64,000 bases of DNA, taken from the NCBI RefSeq assembly GCF_002483205.1, contig NZ_DLHM01000002.1:248001-312000 (forward strand). The letters run 5' to 3'. A program made the position numbers and the translations under genes. Of the stretch, positions 44,931-54,139 are shown piece after piece (position 1 is the first letter of the stretch; the number at the start of each line of letters is the position of its first letter). This DNA comes from Flavihumibacter sp. UBA7668 (lineage in GTDB: Bacteria > Bacteroidota > Bacteroidia > Chitinophagales > Chitinophagaceae). The notes beneath the pieces were generated by a model. The model had not been told where the DNA came from, searched no databases, and worked only from the letters and a program-made list of their open reading frames with translations.

Positions 44931-45677
44931 TTAGTAGCTGCTGCTGTTTCCTCCGTCAACAGGTAAAACAACACCGGTTACATAGGAAGCGGCATCACTT
45001 GCCAGATACAAGGCCGCAGCTCCAATATCCTCCGGCTGTCCCATTTTTCCCATTGGGGTGCGGGCCATCACACGGGCTTTTCGATCAGGATCAGCATCCA
45101 GCGCTTTGGCAGTCATATCACTGTAAATAAAACCGGGAGCAATGGCATTGACACGGATTCCCAAAGGCGATAATTCCACTGACATCGCACGGGTCATGCC
45201 ATCAATCGCTGCTTTGCTGGCCGTATAGGCAATTACTTTGGGCATGCCATAAATGGCCGCCATTGAACTGATATGGATGATGCATCCTTTACCGCGTTCC
45301 AGCATCTTCTTCACAACTTCCCGGCTCAATACAAATACCGCCGTTACATTCGTGTTGAGCAGGTGCGTAAACTCCTCCTCAGTTACTTCAGTAAATTCTT
45401 TTTTCAGGTTGATGCCGGCATTGTTCACCAGAATGTCAATAGGACCAATACCTGCCTCAATATCATTCACCAATTGCGGAAGGGCTGCAAAATGGGTGAC
45501 ATCGCAAACCCGATAGCTGCAAAGCGGTCCCAATGTAAAAGCAGCTTTCTCCAGTTTCTCCAGCTCCCTTCCTGCAATCACAGTCTGGATACCCGCTTCC
45601 GTAAAAGCTTTCGCGATGGCATAACCCAGTCCGGATCCACCCCCTGTGACCAATGCTGTCTTCGTTTCTGTTTTCAT
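44931..45677 (-). CDS. SDR-family dehydrogenase (possible fructuronate reductase)
   Basis: A 248-residue classical short-chain dehydrogenase. It has the cofactor motif TGGGSGLGYAIAKAF, NNAG (LVNNAGINLKKEF), a catalytic Ser in IIHISSMAAIYG, YTASKAAIDG (Tyr-x-x-x-Lys) and GVVLPVDGG at the end. The position between two alpha-glucuronidases and across from mannonate dehydratase suggests an SDR-type D-mannonate oxidoreductase (UxuB-like, as in some Firmicutes). Gluconate or glucose dehydrogenase activity remains possible, so no symbol is given. Confidence 0.88.
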   Translation of the reverse strand: MKTETKTALVTGGGSGLGYAIAKAFTEAGIQTVIAGRELEKLEKAAFTLGPLCSYRVCDVTHFAALPQLVNDIEAGIGPIDILVNNAGINLKKEFTEVTEEEFTHLLNTNVTAVFVLSREVVKKMLERGKGCIIHISSMAAIYGMPKVIAYTASKAAIDGMTRAMSVELSPLGIRVNAIAPGFIYSDMTAKALDADPDRKARVMARTPMGKMGQPEDIGAAALYLASDAASYVTGVVLPVDGGNSSSY

Positions 45678-45703
45678 TATAGTTTTTCGGTTAATCTTGC
45701 TGG

Positions 45704-47827
45704 TTAGTTACCCGGCGCATAAGGAAAGCGCAGGGATTTATAATAGTCTAATGTGTGTGCTGGTTGTTCGTATTGCGCCGGTATGGGCTGGCGTGAAAAT
45801 GTCTGGAAATACAATAAACAGGCATCTCTCCACCATTTTGCTTCGCGGTGCTGCAATGCGAGTAACTGCTTCACCTGATCAAAGCGTTGTTCATCTATTT
45901 TTTTCTCCAGTTTATTCCAGTTCTTCCGCATCATTGCTACACTATCCACCCCGGCATTATACCGATAACACAATTCCTCCCAGAGCGTTTTTCCGCTTTT
46001 CATTTTGTGGTTCCAGGATACATGATGAAACCATAAAAAATATTCTTCCGGACAATTCACCGGATCTTTCCAAACTGCTGCTGCCTGCGGATGGTATTGA
46101 CTCAATGCGTTGGATCCGGTTGCCGTGCGATTAAATCCAATACCCACACTGTCTGCCCGGTGATAATAGGTCGGATTCCATTCCGGGCGATTCAGGTTTC
46201 CCACCCAGGGGCCTGGACCATAATGATGCCCGGTAGCCATGATATGATGCAATCCAATCGGATTCATATAATTGACCATGCTTTCGCGCGAGGACAGCAT
46301 CAGTTGCGATAGCTCTTTTACAAGGGCCGCATCATTGGAAAAACTCTGCCTGATCCATTCTTCTGCAATGGTTTCAGCACTCAACTGGTGATCCCAGGCG
46401 AGTCGTCCGAGTGCATACCAGTTTGCCTGCCCAAATGGATGTCCTGTCCAGTTGATATCATTTCCAATATTTGCTACACCAGCCAAACCATTCAGTTCAT
46501 GCTGATCCGCTGTTCCATCCACAATTTTTGCAACGGTGGTGCCCTTGCCTTTGGCATACGTATCACTGTCCAGACATTCCTTAAACAGCGGTGCCAGATA
46601 AACAAGATGTGTTCCTTGTCCCAGGTATTCCTGTGTTACCTGAAACTCCATCATCAGCGGGGTCTTCGGCATGGCACCAAATAACGGATGAAAAGGTTCA
46701 CGCGGCATAAAATCAATGGCCCCGTTTTTTACCTGTACAAGTACATTTGAACGAAATGTGCCATCGAGCGGAACAAATTCGGTAAATGCCTGCTTATGTC
46801 GGTCATCCGGCAGTTCCGCACTGTACACAAATGCTCTCCAGATCACAATTCCCTTATGGGGCGCAATGGCTTCGGCCAGCATATTGGCTCCATCGGCATG
46901 GCTGCGTTTATAATCCTGCGGACCCGGTTGTCCCTCACTGTTAGCCTTCACAAGCAGACCGCCAAAATCAGGGATCAGTGTATAGATTTCATTCAGCTTT
47001 TTCTTCCACCAATCCTGTACCTGCGAATCTAATGGATCAGCCGTTTTTAAGCCGCCTATTTCTTTTGGTGCACTGAAGCGGGCGGTTAAATAAACTTTGA
47101 TTCCATAGGGGCGAAAATTATCTGCCAGTGCTTTCACTTTTTGCAGATATGGAAGAGTTAATACGGTGGCATTTGCATTTACGTTGGTGAGAACGGTTCC
47201 GTTAATGCCAATCGATGCAGTTGCCCTGGCATAATCAATGTAACGCTGATCAATATAATCGGGCAGGGTATGCCAGTTCCAGATCGAAAATCCTGCATAG
47301 CCGCGCTCTACGGTACGATCCAGGTTATCCCAATGGTTAAGTAAACGCAACTTCATTTTGGGTGCAGAAACAATATTCAATTGCGCGATGGATTGCTGTG
47401 TTTGCAGGAGGCGTAAAAAATGAAATACTCCATACAGCAAACCACGGTCTGAATTTGCTGTAATTACAATCGGATTACCGCTGTAATGGGGGGTGCGAAT
47501 CAGAAAACCTTCTTCTCCCAATTGCAATAAATCAGCAGCAGGAATCAGACGCGAAACTTTTTCAATCTGCAGGTTTGCGGAGGCAGATTGAGTGGAGAAT
47601 TTTGGCTTTACACCTACTAATCCTTTTAATCCAATTTCTAATTCCTTTCTGGCTACCTGAATAACAGTTGAGTGTCCTGTAATAGATATCGAAGCAGTTT
47701 TTTGAAGGTAGGTGGCGAGCAATTTTTTATCGCTTATCCGGTCATAACGTAACCATAACCGATAGCCGTCTTCTGCCTGAACATCAGAAAAGAAAAGCAG
47801 GAGGGTCAAAAGTTGAAAAATTCTCAT
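45704..47827 (-). CDS. Alpha-glucuronidase, GH67
   Basis: A 707-residue exported enzyme (signal peptide LLTLLLFFSDVQA). GH67 enzymes release 4-O-methyl-glucuronic acid from the non-reducing end of small aldouronic acids. Typical segments are KMKLRLLNHWDNLDRTVERGYAGFSIWNW, SIGINGTVLTNVNANATVLT, FGGLLVKANSEGQPGPQDY with the catalytic acid region, and GIVIWRAFVYS, as well as LMMEFQVTQEYLGQGTHLVYL. LHHIMATGHHYGPGPW near the C-terminus belongs to the helical dimer domain. It starts 14 bp after the LacI regulator's stop and heads the hydrolase run. Confidence 0.94.
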   Translation of the reverse strand: MRIFQLLTLLLFFSDVQAEDGYRLWLRYDRISDKKLLATYLQKTASISITGHSTVIQVARKELEIGLKGLVGVKPKFSTQSASANLQIEKVSRLIPAADLLQLGEEGFLIRTPHYSGNPIVITANSDRGLLYGVFHFLRLLQTQQSIAQLNIVSAPKMKLRLLNHWDNLDRTVERGYAGFSIWNWHTLPDYIDQRYIDYARATASIGINGTVLTNVNANATVLTLPYLQKVKALADNFRPYGIKVYLTARFSAPKEIGGLKTADPLDSQVQDWWKKKLNEIYTLIPDFGGLLVKANSEGQPGPQDYKRSHADGANMLAEAIAPHKGIVIWRAFVYSAELPDDRHKQAFTEFVPLDGTFRSNVLVQVKNGAIDFMPREPFHPLFGAMPKTPLMMEFQVTQEYLGQGTHLVYLAPLFKECLDSDTYAKGKGTTVAKIVDGTADQHELNGLAGVANIGNDINWTGHPFGQANWYALGRLAWDHQLSAETIAEEWIRQSFSNDAALVKELSQLMLSSRESMVNYMNPIGLHHIMATGHHYGPGPWVGNLNRPEWNPTYYHRADSVGIGFNRTATGSNALSQYHPQAAAVWKDPVNCPEEYFLWFHHVSWNHKMKSGKTLWEELCYRYNAGVDSVAMMRKNWNKLEKKIDEQRFDQVKQLLALQHREAKWWRDACLLYFQTFSRQPIPAQYEQPAHTLDYYKSLRFPYAPGN

Positions 47828-47841
47828 GGCAGCATAGTAGT

Positions 47842-48873
47842 TTATTTCCCTTTTTTTAGGGAGGATTGACGGATAATCAATTCGGATTTGGCTATAATGG
47901 TATTGGTTTGCCGGATATTCTGATCGCCTTTTAAATGTGCAATAAGATTACGCGCTGCAATCTCTCCGATATCGATTCCGGGATAATTAATCGTTGTCAG
48001 CTGGGGTTCAATAATTTTTCCGATAGCATCATTGTTGAAACCTACAATGGCGATGTCTTCCGGAATACGAATTCCTTTCTCCTTGAGGGTTTGCATACAA
48101 ACCGCAGCGGAGAAATCATTGGTGATAAAAGCGGCATCCGGACGGTTTTTCATTTTCAGAATCTGCAGGGCAGCTTCGCGTCCGCATTTTTCACTCAGAT
48201 CTTTGATAAGGACCAGGTTTTCATCAAACTTGATATTGTAATCGCGAAGGGCATCTTTATATCCTTTCAAACGCTGCGCATATACATTTCGGCTAAGATT
48301 GGCTGTTACAATCACAATGCGTTTGCAACCCTGTTCAATCAGGTGTTCGGTGGCCTGGTAACCCGATTTGTAGTTATCGATAATGACCTTGGTATTATCG
48401 GCTTTCTCCTCCACCCGGTCGAAGAAAATAACGGGGATATTTTTATCAAAAAAAGCCTGGTAATGATCCAGTCCCTTTGTGTCGAATGCAAGCGAGGCAA
48501 TGAGACCGTCTACCCGTTTATGAAAGAGGTTGGCTGCATTGGCTGCTTCTTTTTTAAAGGATTCGGAAGAGTGGGCGATGAGCAGGTCATATCCTGCATC
48601 GGCTGTAATCTTTTCGATGCCGGCCAGTACGGAAGTGATAAAGTTACTGTTCAGTTCATGAACAATGATACCGATGGTATTGGTCTTCTGTTTGCGCAGG
48701 TTACTGGCGAAGGTATTTTGCTGGTACCCCATTGCTTTGGCGGCATCCTGAATTTTCTTTCGGGTATTTTTATTGATAACCGGATTGTTTTGCAAAGCGC
48801 GACTCACCGTTGCAGAGGATAGGTCCAGTTGTTGTGCGATATCGTAAATCGTAATTTCTTTTTTTTGCTTCAT
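47842..48873 (-). CDS. LacI-family transcriptional regulator
   Basis: A 343-residue repressor. The N-terminal LacI helix-turn-helix and hinge are present (EITIYDIAQQLDLSSATVSRALQNNPVINKNTRKKIQDAAKAMGYQQN), followed by the periplasmic-binding-protein-like ligand domain (TIGIIVHELNSNFITSVLAGIEKI ... DIAIVGFNNDAIGKIIEPQLTTINYPG). It sits at the divergence point of the hydrolase run and the xylB-xylA run, so it plausibly controls both. Near-palindromes centred on CG occur just before its own ATG and in front of xylB. The inducer is probably xylose, a xyloside or glucuronate. Confidence 0.93.
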   Translation of the reverse strand: MKQKKEITIYDIAQQLDLSSATVSRALQNNPVINKNTRKKIQDAAKAMGYQQNTFASNLRKQKTNTIGIIVHELNSNFITSVLAGIEKITADAGYDLLIAHSSESFKKEAANAANLFHKRVDGLIASLAFDTKGLDHYQAFFDKNIPVIFFDRVEEKADNTKVIIDNYKSGYQATEHLIEQGCKRIVIVTANLSRNVYAQRLKGYKDALRDYNIKFDENLVLIKDLSEKCGREAALQILKMKNRPDAAFITNDFSAAVCMQTLKEKGIRIPEDIAIVGFNNDAIGKIIEPQLTTINYPGIDIGEIAARNLIAHLKGDQNIRQTNTIIAKSELIIRQSSLKKGK

Positions 48874-48876
48874 AAT

Positions 48877-48890
48877 TGCAATCCGTTGCT
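48877..48890. promoter_or_regulatory. Candidate LacI operator near the lacI-type start
   Basis: TGCAATCCGTTGCT matches 10 of 14 positions of the reverse complement of the site at 49127 and lies 4 bp upstream of the regulator's ATG. That placement fits autorepression. The symmetry is imperfect. Confidence 0.4.
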
Positions 48891-49126
48891 CAAACTTCGG
48901 GAAAAATCCAAAGCCGCCCTCAGTTTTTTTAAAAAAGCCTTCATTTATTTATCGAAAAGCCAGGTTTATGTGTTATTAAATGCTTGTCTGTACTAAGTTT
49001 CAGACTGTATTTGCCCTATTGTAACCGAATGTCAGATCCAGTTGCGGGAGCTCCATTCGTACACCTATTCTCCTTCTCCTTTCTACTCTTTCCCCTCTTT
49101 ATCTTTCTTAAAATTGCATATTTTAA

Positions 49127-49140
49127 TGCAAACGGTTGCA
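49127..49140 (+). promoter_or_regulatory. Candidate LacI operator upstream of xylB
   Basis: TGCAAACGGTTGCA is a near-perfect inverted repeat (6 of 7 positions per arm) with a central CG-containing core, the usual form of LacI-family sites. It lies 86 bp before the xylulokinase ATG. Confidence 0.6.
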
Positions 49141-49225
49141 ATTTCTATTTTTTCCTCTATTTTCGCTGGATGGAAAAATTACTATTATACCCAGTATCTT
49201 TCCATACCATAGACAAAGCATCAAC

Positions 49226-50713
49226 ATGTATTTATTAGGAATAGACCTCGGCACATCTTCTGTTAAAGTATCCATAGTGGAAGCCGCCAATCAGACGATA
49301 CTTGCAACGGCTTCTTATCCTGAAACGGAAGCGGATATTATTGCCGTAGAACCCGGCTGGGCCGAGCAATCACCCGATCAGTGGTGGGACTATGTACAGC
49401 AGGCTATCCTGAAATGCCATGCAACAAAAGCCTATGATCCAAAGGAAATCGGGGCTATCGGAATTGCTTATCAGATGCATGGACTGGTGCTGGTGGATAA
49501 AGACCAACAGGTATTGCGCAATTCCATTATCTGGTGCGATAGCCGGGCTGTGCAAATCGGAGAACAGGCTTATCAGCGCATCGGTTCCACCCGTAGTCTG
49601 GAGCATCTGCTCAATTCCCCCGGCAATTTCACGGCCAGCAAACTCGCCTGGGTTAAGGCGAATGAGCCCGCGGTGTATGAGAAAATTGATAAAGTTTTGC
49701 TACCCGGAGATTTCATCGCCCTGAAACTAACCGGAACCAGCACTACCACCGTATCGGCTTTGTCTGAAGGAGTCTTTTGGGATTTTAAAGAAAATCGGTT
49801 ATCCGAGGATGTTATGAATGTCTTTGGATTCAGCAAAAACCTGATCCCGAATATTCATCCCTTATTCTCTTCGCATGGACAGCTAAAAAAATCCGTTGCA
49901 GACAGATTGCTGTTGAAAGAAGGTGTCCCTGTTTCCTATAAAGCCGGAGATCAGCCCAACAATGCCTTATCGCTGAATGTGCTGGAGCCCGGAGAAGTAG
50001 CCACAACAGCAGGAACTTCCGGTGTTATTTATGGAGTCAGTGATGTGCTGAGTTATGATCCTGAATCAAGAATCAACAGTTTTGCACATGTTAATTACAG
50101 TGAGGAATTAAGAAGAATCGGTGTATTGCTTTGTATTAATGGAACCGGCATCTTCAACAGATGGATAAAGACCATTGCGGGACAGGCGCTCTCTTATGCT
50201 GCGATGAACCAGCTGGCGGCACAGGTTCCTGCAGGAGCAAAGGGACTTCGTGCACTTCCTTTCGGAAACGGAGCAGAACGAATGCTGAATAATAAAATCA
50301 TCGGTGCGCATATTCAACAGCTCGATTTCAATATCCATGGTACGCCGCATCTGGTGCGGGCGGTACAGGAAGGAATTGCCTGTTCTTTCCGGTATGGACT
50401 TGATATTATGCGGGAGAATGGCAGTCAGCCAAACGTGGTGCGTGCCGGCAAAGCCAATCTTTTTTTAAGTGATGTGTTTACGCGGGCCTTTGCCGATCTT
50501 AATCAGGTAACGGTGGAATTTTACGAAGGCGATGGAAGTTTCGGTGCGGCTATTGGAGCCGGTATCGGTGCACGTTATTATGCGAGTGCCAAAGAAGCGG
50601 GCAGTCATCGCCAGCCAATCGCTACCATCGAACCCGGAAAGCCGGATTTATACGAAGAAATTTATCAGGAATGGAAAAAGCTGTTGCTCGAACAGCTTGC
50701 CAGCTCACATTAA
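49226..50713 (+). CDS. xylB: Xylulokinase
   Basis: A 495-residue FGGY-family kinase that phosphorylates D-xylulose. The ATG at 49226 gives the ATP-binding start YLLGIDLGTSSVKVSIVE; the frame upstream is open but unconserved. Family segments are GWAEQSPDQWWDYV, GIGIAYQMHGLVLVDKDQQVLRNSIIWCDSRA (substrate site), DYL/LLPGDFIALKLTG, AGDQPNNALSLNVLEPGEVATTAGTSGVIYG and EGDGSFGAAIGAGIGA. Xylose isomerase follows after 20 bp. Confidence 0.94.
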   Translation: MYLLGIDLGTSSVKVSIVEAANQTILATASYPETEADIIAVEPGWAEQSPDQWWDYVQQAILKCHATKAYDPKEIGAIGIAYQMHGLVLVDKDQQVLRNSIIWCDSRAVQIGEQAYQRIGSTRSLEHLLNSPGNFTASKLAWVKANEPAVYEKIDKVLLPGDFIALKLTGTSTTTVSALSEGVFWDFKENRLSEDVMNVFGFSKNLIPNIHPLFSSHGQLKKSVADRLLLKEGVPVSYKAGDQPNNALSLNVLEPGEVATTAGTSGVIYGVSDVLSYDPESRINSFAHVNYSEELRRIGVLLCINGTGIFNRWIKTIAGQALSYAAMNQLAAQVPAGAKGLRALPFGNGAERMLNNKIIGAHIQQLDFNIHGTPHLVRAVQEGIACSFRYGLDIMRENGSQPNVVRAGKANLFLSDVFTRAFADLNQVTVEFYEGDGSFGAAIGAGIGARYYASAKEAGSHRQPIATIEPGKPDLYEEIYQEWKKLLLEQLASSH

Positions 50714-50733
50714 TAACCAATCAACAAGCAACA

Positions 50734-52062
50734 ATGGCAATTACAATTGGACAAAAAGAGTATTTCAAAGGCGTGCCTGAAATAAAATACGAGGGTAAGG
50801 AAAGTGATAATCCCTTTGCCTATCGCTGGTACGATGCCAATAAAGTAGTGGCAGGTAAAACCATGAAAGAACACCTGCGTTTTGCAGGCGCCTACTGGCA
50901 TAGCTTCTGCGGAAATGGATCGGATCCTTTTGGAGAAGCAACCCATCTGTTCCCCTGGAATGAAAAAACAGATGCAGTGGAAAGAGCCAAAGACAAAGCA
51001 GATGCTGCCTTTGAGTTCCTGACCAAACTCGGACTCCCATTCTATTGCTTCCACGATGTGGATGTGGTGGATTATGGAACTGATATCGCTGAAAACGATC
51101 GTCGTCTGCAAACCCTGACTGCCTACCTGAAAGAAAAACAACAGGCCAGTGGAGTGCAATTATTATGGGGAACGGCCAATCTGTTTTCAAGTCGCCGTTA
51201 TATGAACGGGGCTTCAACCAATCCCGATTTTCATGTGCTGGCACATGGAGCGGCGCAGGTAAAAGCAGCATTGGATGCAACCATCGCATTAGGCGGACAA
51301 AACTATGTATTCTGGGGTGGCCGTGAGGGTTATATGAGTCTGTTGAATACAGATATGAAACGGGAGAAAGAACACCTGGCTCGTTTCCTGCATGCATCCA
51401 AAGATTATGCGCGCAAGCAGGGATTCAAAGGGAAATTCTTTATTGAACCAAAGCCCTGTGAACCCAGCAAACATCAGTACGATTATGATTGCGAAACCGT
51501 AATCGGCTTCCTTCGTCAGCACGATTTACTGAACGATTTCAGTTTGAATATTGAAGTGAATCATGCAACACTGGCCGGACATACTTTCACGCACGAACTA
51601 CAGGTGGCGGCTGATGCCGGATTACTGGGCAGCATCGATGCCAATCGCGGCGATTACCAGAATGGATGGGATACCGATCAGTTCCCAAATAACCTGAATG
51701 AACTGGCCGAAGCCATGCTTATCATTCTTGAAGCCGGTGGATTTGCAGGCGGCGGTATCAATTTCGATGCAAAAATCAGACGGAACAGTACCGACGCTGC
51801 CGATCTTTTCCACGCGCATATCGGAGGCATGGATACGTTTGCCCGTGCCCTGCTGATTGCAGATGCAGTATTACAGAAATCAGACTATAAAAAAATCCGC
51901 AAGGACCGCTATGCTTCCTTCGATTCCGGAAAAGGAAAAGAATTTGAAGAAGGTAAGTTAAGCTTGGAAGACCTGCGTGCCTATGCCATTGAAAATGGTG
52001 AACCAAAAGCAATAAGCGGTAAACAGGAATTGCTGGAGAATATGATCAATCGTTTTATTTAA
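50734..52062 (+). CDS. xylA: Xylose isomerase
   Basis: A 442-residue enzyme converting D-xylose to D-xylulose. I take the ATG at 50734 (MAITIGQKEYFKGVPEIKYEG), the normal family start. Motifs are present: FAGAYWHSFCGNGSDPFG, FYCFHDVDV (active-site His/Asp), YVFWGGREGYMSLLNTD, KFFIEPKPCEPSKHQYDYD (metal-binding Glu/Asp region), NIEVNHATLAGHTF and SIDANRGDYQNGWDTDQFP. The length fits class II xylose isomerases. Confidence 0.97.
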   Translation: MAITIGQKEYFKGVPEIKYEGKESDNPFAYRWYDANKVVAGKTMKEHLRFAGAYWHSFCGNGSDPFGEATHLFPWNEKTDAVERAKDKADAAFEFLTKLGLPFYCFHDVDVVDYGTDIAENDRRLQTLTAYLKEKQQASGVQLLWGTANLFSSRRYMNGASTNPDFHVLAHGAAQVKAALDATIALGGQNYVFWGGREGYMSLLNTDMKREKEHLARFLHASKDYARKQGFKGKFFIEPKPCEPSKHQYDYDCETVIGFLRQHDLLNDFSLNIEVNHATLAGHTFTHELQVAADAGLLGSIDANRGDYQNGWDTDQFPNNLNELAEAMLIILEAGGFAGGGINFDAKIRRNSTDAADLFHAHIGGMDTFARALLIADAVLQKSDYKKIRKDRYASFDSGKGKEFEEGKLSLEDLRAYAIENGEPKAISGKQELLENMINRFI

Positions 52063-52072
52063 GCAGAAGCCG

Positions 52073-53242
52073 ATGTTGATGCATCAAACCATGCGCTGGT
52101 ACGGCCCGCAGGATCCGGTGAGTCTTTCTGATATCCTGCAGGCGGGCTGTGCCGGCGTTGTTACAGCCCTGCACCAGATACCGGTTGGAGAGGTCTGGAC
52201 TGCTTCGGCTATAGCTGAGCGTAAGGCAATAATCGAAGCAGCAGGACTCAGTTGGACCGTAGTGGAAAGTCTGCCGGTGAGTGACGATATCAAACGACAA
52301 TCGGGCGATTATAAACTACATATTGAAAAGTATAAGGAGAGCCTGCAAAACCTTGGCGCTGCCGGCCTGCAGGTGATAACCTATAATTTTATGCCGGTGC
52401 TCGACTGGTTGCGCACCAATGTTTATTATCCGTTACCCGATGGCAGTACCATGTTATATTTCAACCGGCTCGATTACCTGGTATTTGATCTTTATCTGCT
52501 AGGGCGACCCGGTGCCGAGAAAGAATATACGTTTGATCAGGTATCCGCAGCCAGGGAGCGATATGAAAGCATGGATGAAGCCGCCCGTCGTTTTTTATTC
52601 AGCAATATGATGTTGGGATTGCCGGGCAGTGATGCCTCCTTTACAGCAGAACAGGTTTTAACGGAGTTGAAAAAATACGGAGCAATTGATGCGGCCAAAC
52701 TGAAGGAGCATCTTTATTATTTTTTACGGGAAGTGGTTCCGGTGGCAGAAGCAGTTGGGCTCAAAATGGCCATTCATCCCGATGATCCGCCCTATCCTGT
52801 ATTGGGTCTTCCGCGCATAATGAGCACAGAGCAGGATGCAGCTGATCTGCTGGAAGCCGTGCCCTCAGCAGCCAACGGCCTCTGTTTTTGTACTGGTTCA
52901 TTCGGAGCAAGGGCTGATAATAACCTACCGGTCATGCTCCATCGCTTTGGCGATTCGGTGCATTTTTTGCACCTGAGAAATACCCGCAGAGATGCGGAGG
53001 GGAATTTTTATGAAGCCGATCATCTCGATGGCGATACCGATATGGTAGCCATCATTAAAGAAGTTTTAGCCATCCAAAAGCGCAGGGGCTTATCTTTGCC
53101 GATGCGACCCGATCATGGTCACCAGATGCTGGACGACCTGAAGAAAAAAACCTATCCGGGGTATTCTGCCATTGGTCGCCTGAAAGGTTTGGCAGAATTA
53201 AGGGGTGTGGAGTATGCACTCTACCGGACAAAGCAATTTTAA
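52073..53242 (+). CDS. uxuA: Mannonate dehydratase
   Basis: A 389-residue TIM-barrel enzyme that dehydrates D-mannonate to 2-keto-3-deoxygluconate in glucuronate catabolism. Family hallmarks are MRWYGPQDPVSLSDILQAGCAGVVTALHQIP, TVVESLPVSDDIK, ITYNFMPVLDWLRTN, KMAIHPDDPPYPVLGLPRIMS and VHFLHLRNTRRD, ending in the metal-site region MRPDHGHQML. The ATG at 52073 lies 10 bp after the xylA stop; the ATG at 52079 is an alternative. It connects the alpha-glucuronidases to central metabolism. Uronate isomerase and KDG kinase/aldolase are not in view. Confidence 0.95.
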   Translation: MLMHQTMRWYGPQDPVSLSDILQAGCAGVVTALHQIPVGEVWTASAIAERKAIIEAAGLSWTVVESLPVSDDIKRQSGDYKLHIEKYKESLQNLGAAGLQVITYNFMPVLDWLRTNVYYPLPDGSTMLYFNRLDYLVFDLYLLGRPGAEKEYTFDQVSAARERYESMDEAARRFLFSNMMLGLPGSDASFTAEQVLTELKKYGAIDAAKLKEHLYYFLREVVPVAEAVGLKMAIHPDDPPYPVLGLPRIMSTEQDAADLLEAVPSAANGLCFCTGSFGARADNNLPVMLHRFGDSVHFLHLRNTRRDAEGNFYEADHLDGDTDMVAIIKEVLAIQKRRGLSLPMRPDHGHQMLDDLKKKTYPGYSAIGRLKGLAELRGVEYALYRTKQF

Positions 53243-53255
53243 ACCAAACCAAGAC

Positions 53256-54122
53256 ATGAAATTAGAACAATTGGAAGCAACCGTGGCGCAGGTACGCCGC
53301 GATATCGTGCGCATGGTGCACGGTTGCCAATCGGGCCACCCCGGTGGTTCCCTGGGTTGTGCCGACCTGGTAACTGCCCTGTATTTTCACGAAATGAAGA
53401 TGGATGAAAGCCGCGGTGCGGATGGATACCTGAATTTTTCGCGCGAGGGCAGGGGGGAAGACCTGTTTTTTCTTTCTAACGGTCATATATCCCCGCTTTT
53501 TTATTCGGTGCTGGCCCGACGTGGTTATTTCGATATCAAAGAGATGGCTACTTTTCGCAAAATTAATTCGCGCCTGCAGGGGCATCCGGCGACGCATGAG
53601 CATCTGCCGGGGATCCGCATAGCATCGGGTTCATTGGGACAGGGATTATCTGTAGCAGCAGGTGCCGCACATGCAAAGAAATTACGCGGAGAAGATACTA
53701 CGGTATTTGTGCTGATGGGTGATGGAGAACAGCAGGAGGGACAGATTTGGGAAGCAGCGCAATTTGCACCGCATTATAAACTGGATAACCTGATTGCTAT
53801 AGTAGACTGGAATAAACAGCAGATTGACGGTCCGACTGACAAGGTGATGGATAACCGAGATATCAAAGCCAAATACGAGGCATTTGGATGGGTAACGGTT
53901 GATCTGGCCGATGGAAATAATATGCAGCAGGTATTGGATGCCATCGCGGCAGCAAAAGCCTTAAAAGGCAAGGGGCAGCCGATTGTTATTCTGATGAAAT
54001 CAGAGATGGGTGCGGGTGTTGATTTTATGATGCATACCCATAAATGGCATGGCACGGCGCCGAATGATGAGCAACTGGCAACGGCATTGGCCCAATTACC
54101 AGAAACCCTGGGCGATTATTAA
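53256..54122 (+). CDS. Transketolase, N-terminal subunit
   Basis: A 288-residue thiamine-diphosphate-binding half of a split transketolase. GCQSGHPGGSLGCADLVTALYFHEM, LSNGHISPLFYSVLARRGYF, LPGIRIASGSLGQGLSVAAGAAHAKKL and VLMGDGEQQEGQIWEAAQFAPHYKLDNLIAIVDWN (GDG ... N ThDP motif) are intact. The ATG at 53256 is chosen because upstream codons overlap uxuA. It works with the C-terminal subunit 17 bp downstream to feed xylulose 5-phosphate into the pentose-phosphate pathway. Confidence 0.94.
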   Translation: MKLEQLEATVAQVRRDIVRMVHGCQSGHPGGSLGCADLVTALYFHEMKMDESRGADGYLNFSREGRGEDLFFLSNGHISPLFYSVLARRGYFDIKEMATFRKINSRLQGHPATHEHLPGIRIASGSLGQGLSVAAGAAHAKKLRGEDTTVFVLMGDGEQQEGQIWEAAQFAPHYKLDNLIAIVDWNKQQIDGPTDKVMDNRDIKAKYEAFGWVTVDLADGNNMQQVLDAIAAAKALKGKGQPIVILMKSEMGAGVDFMMHTHKWHGTAPNDEQLATALAQLPETLGDY

Positions 54123-54139
54123 TCCATCAAAAAACAATC

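Larger units (their letters stand above)
48874..49225. promoter_or_regulatory. Divergent control region between the hydrolase and catabolic runs
   Basis: A 352-bp gap holding both candidate LacI sites. A pyrimidine-rich tract lies at about 49065-49110 on the plus strand. No gene is apparent. Confidence 0.5.

Noticed and set aside
48984..49238. Open frame overlapping the LacI-xylB control region
   Set aside because: It has low-complexity Phe/Leu-rich content and no homology-like motifs, and lies over the operator and promoter region.
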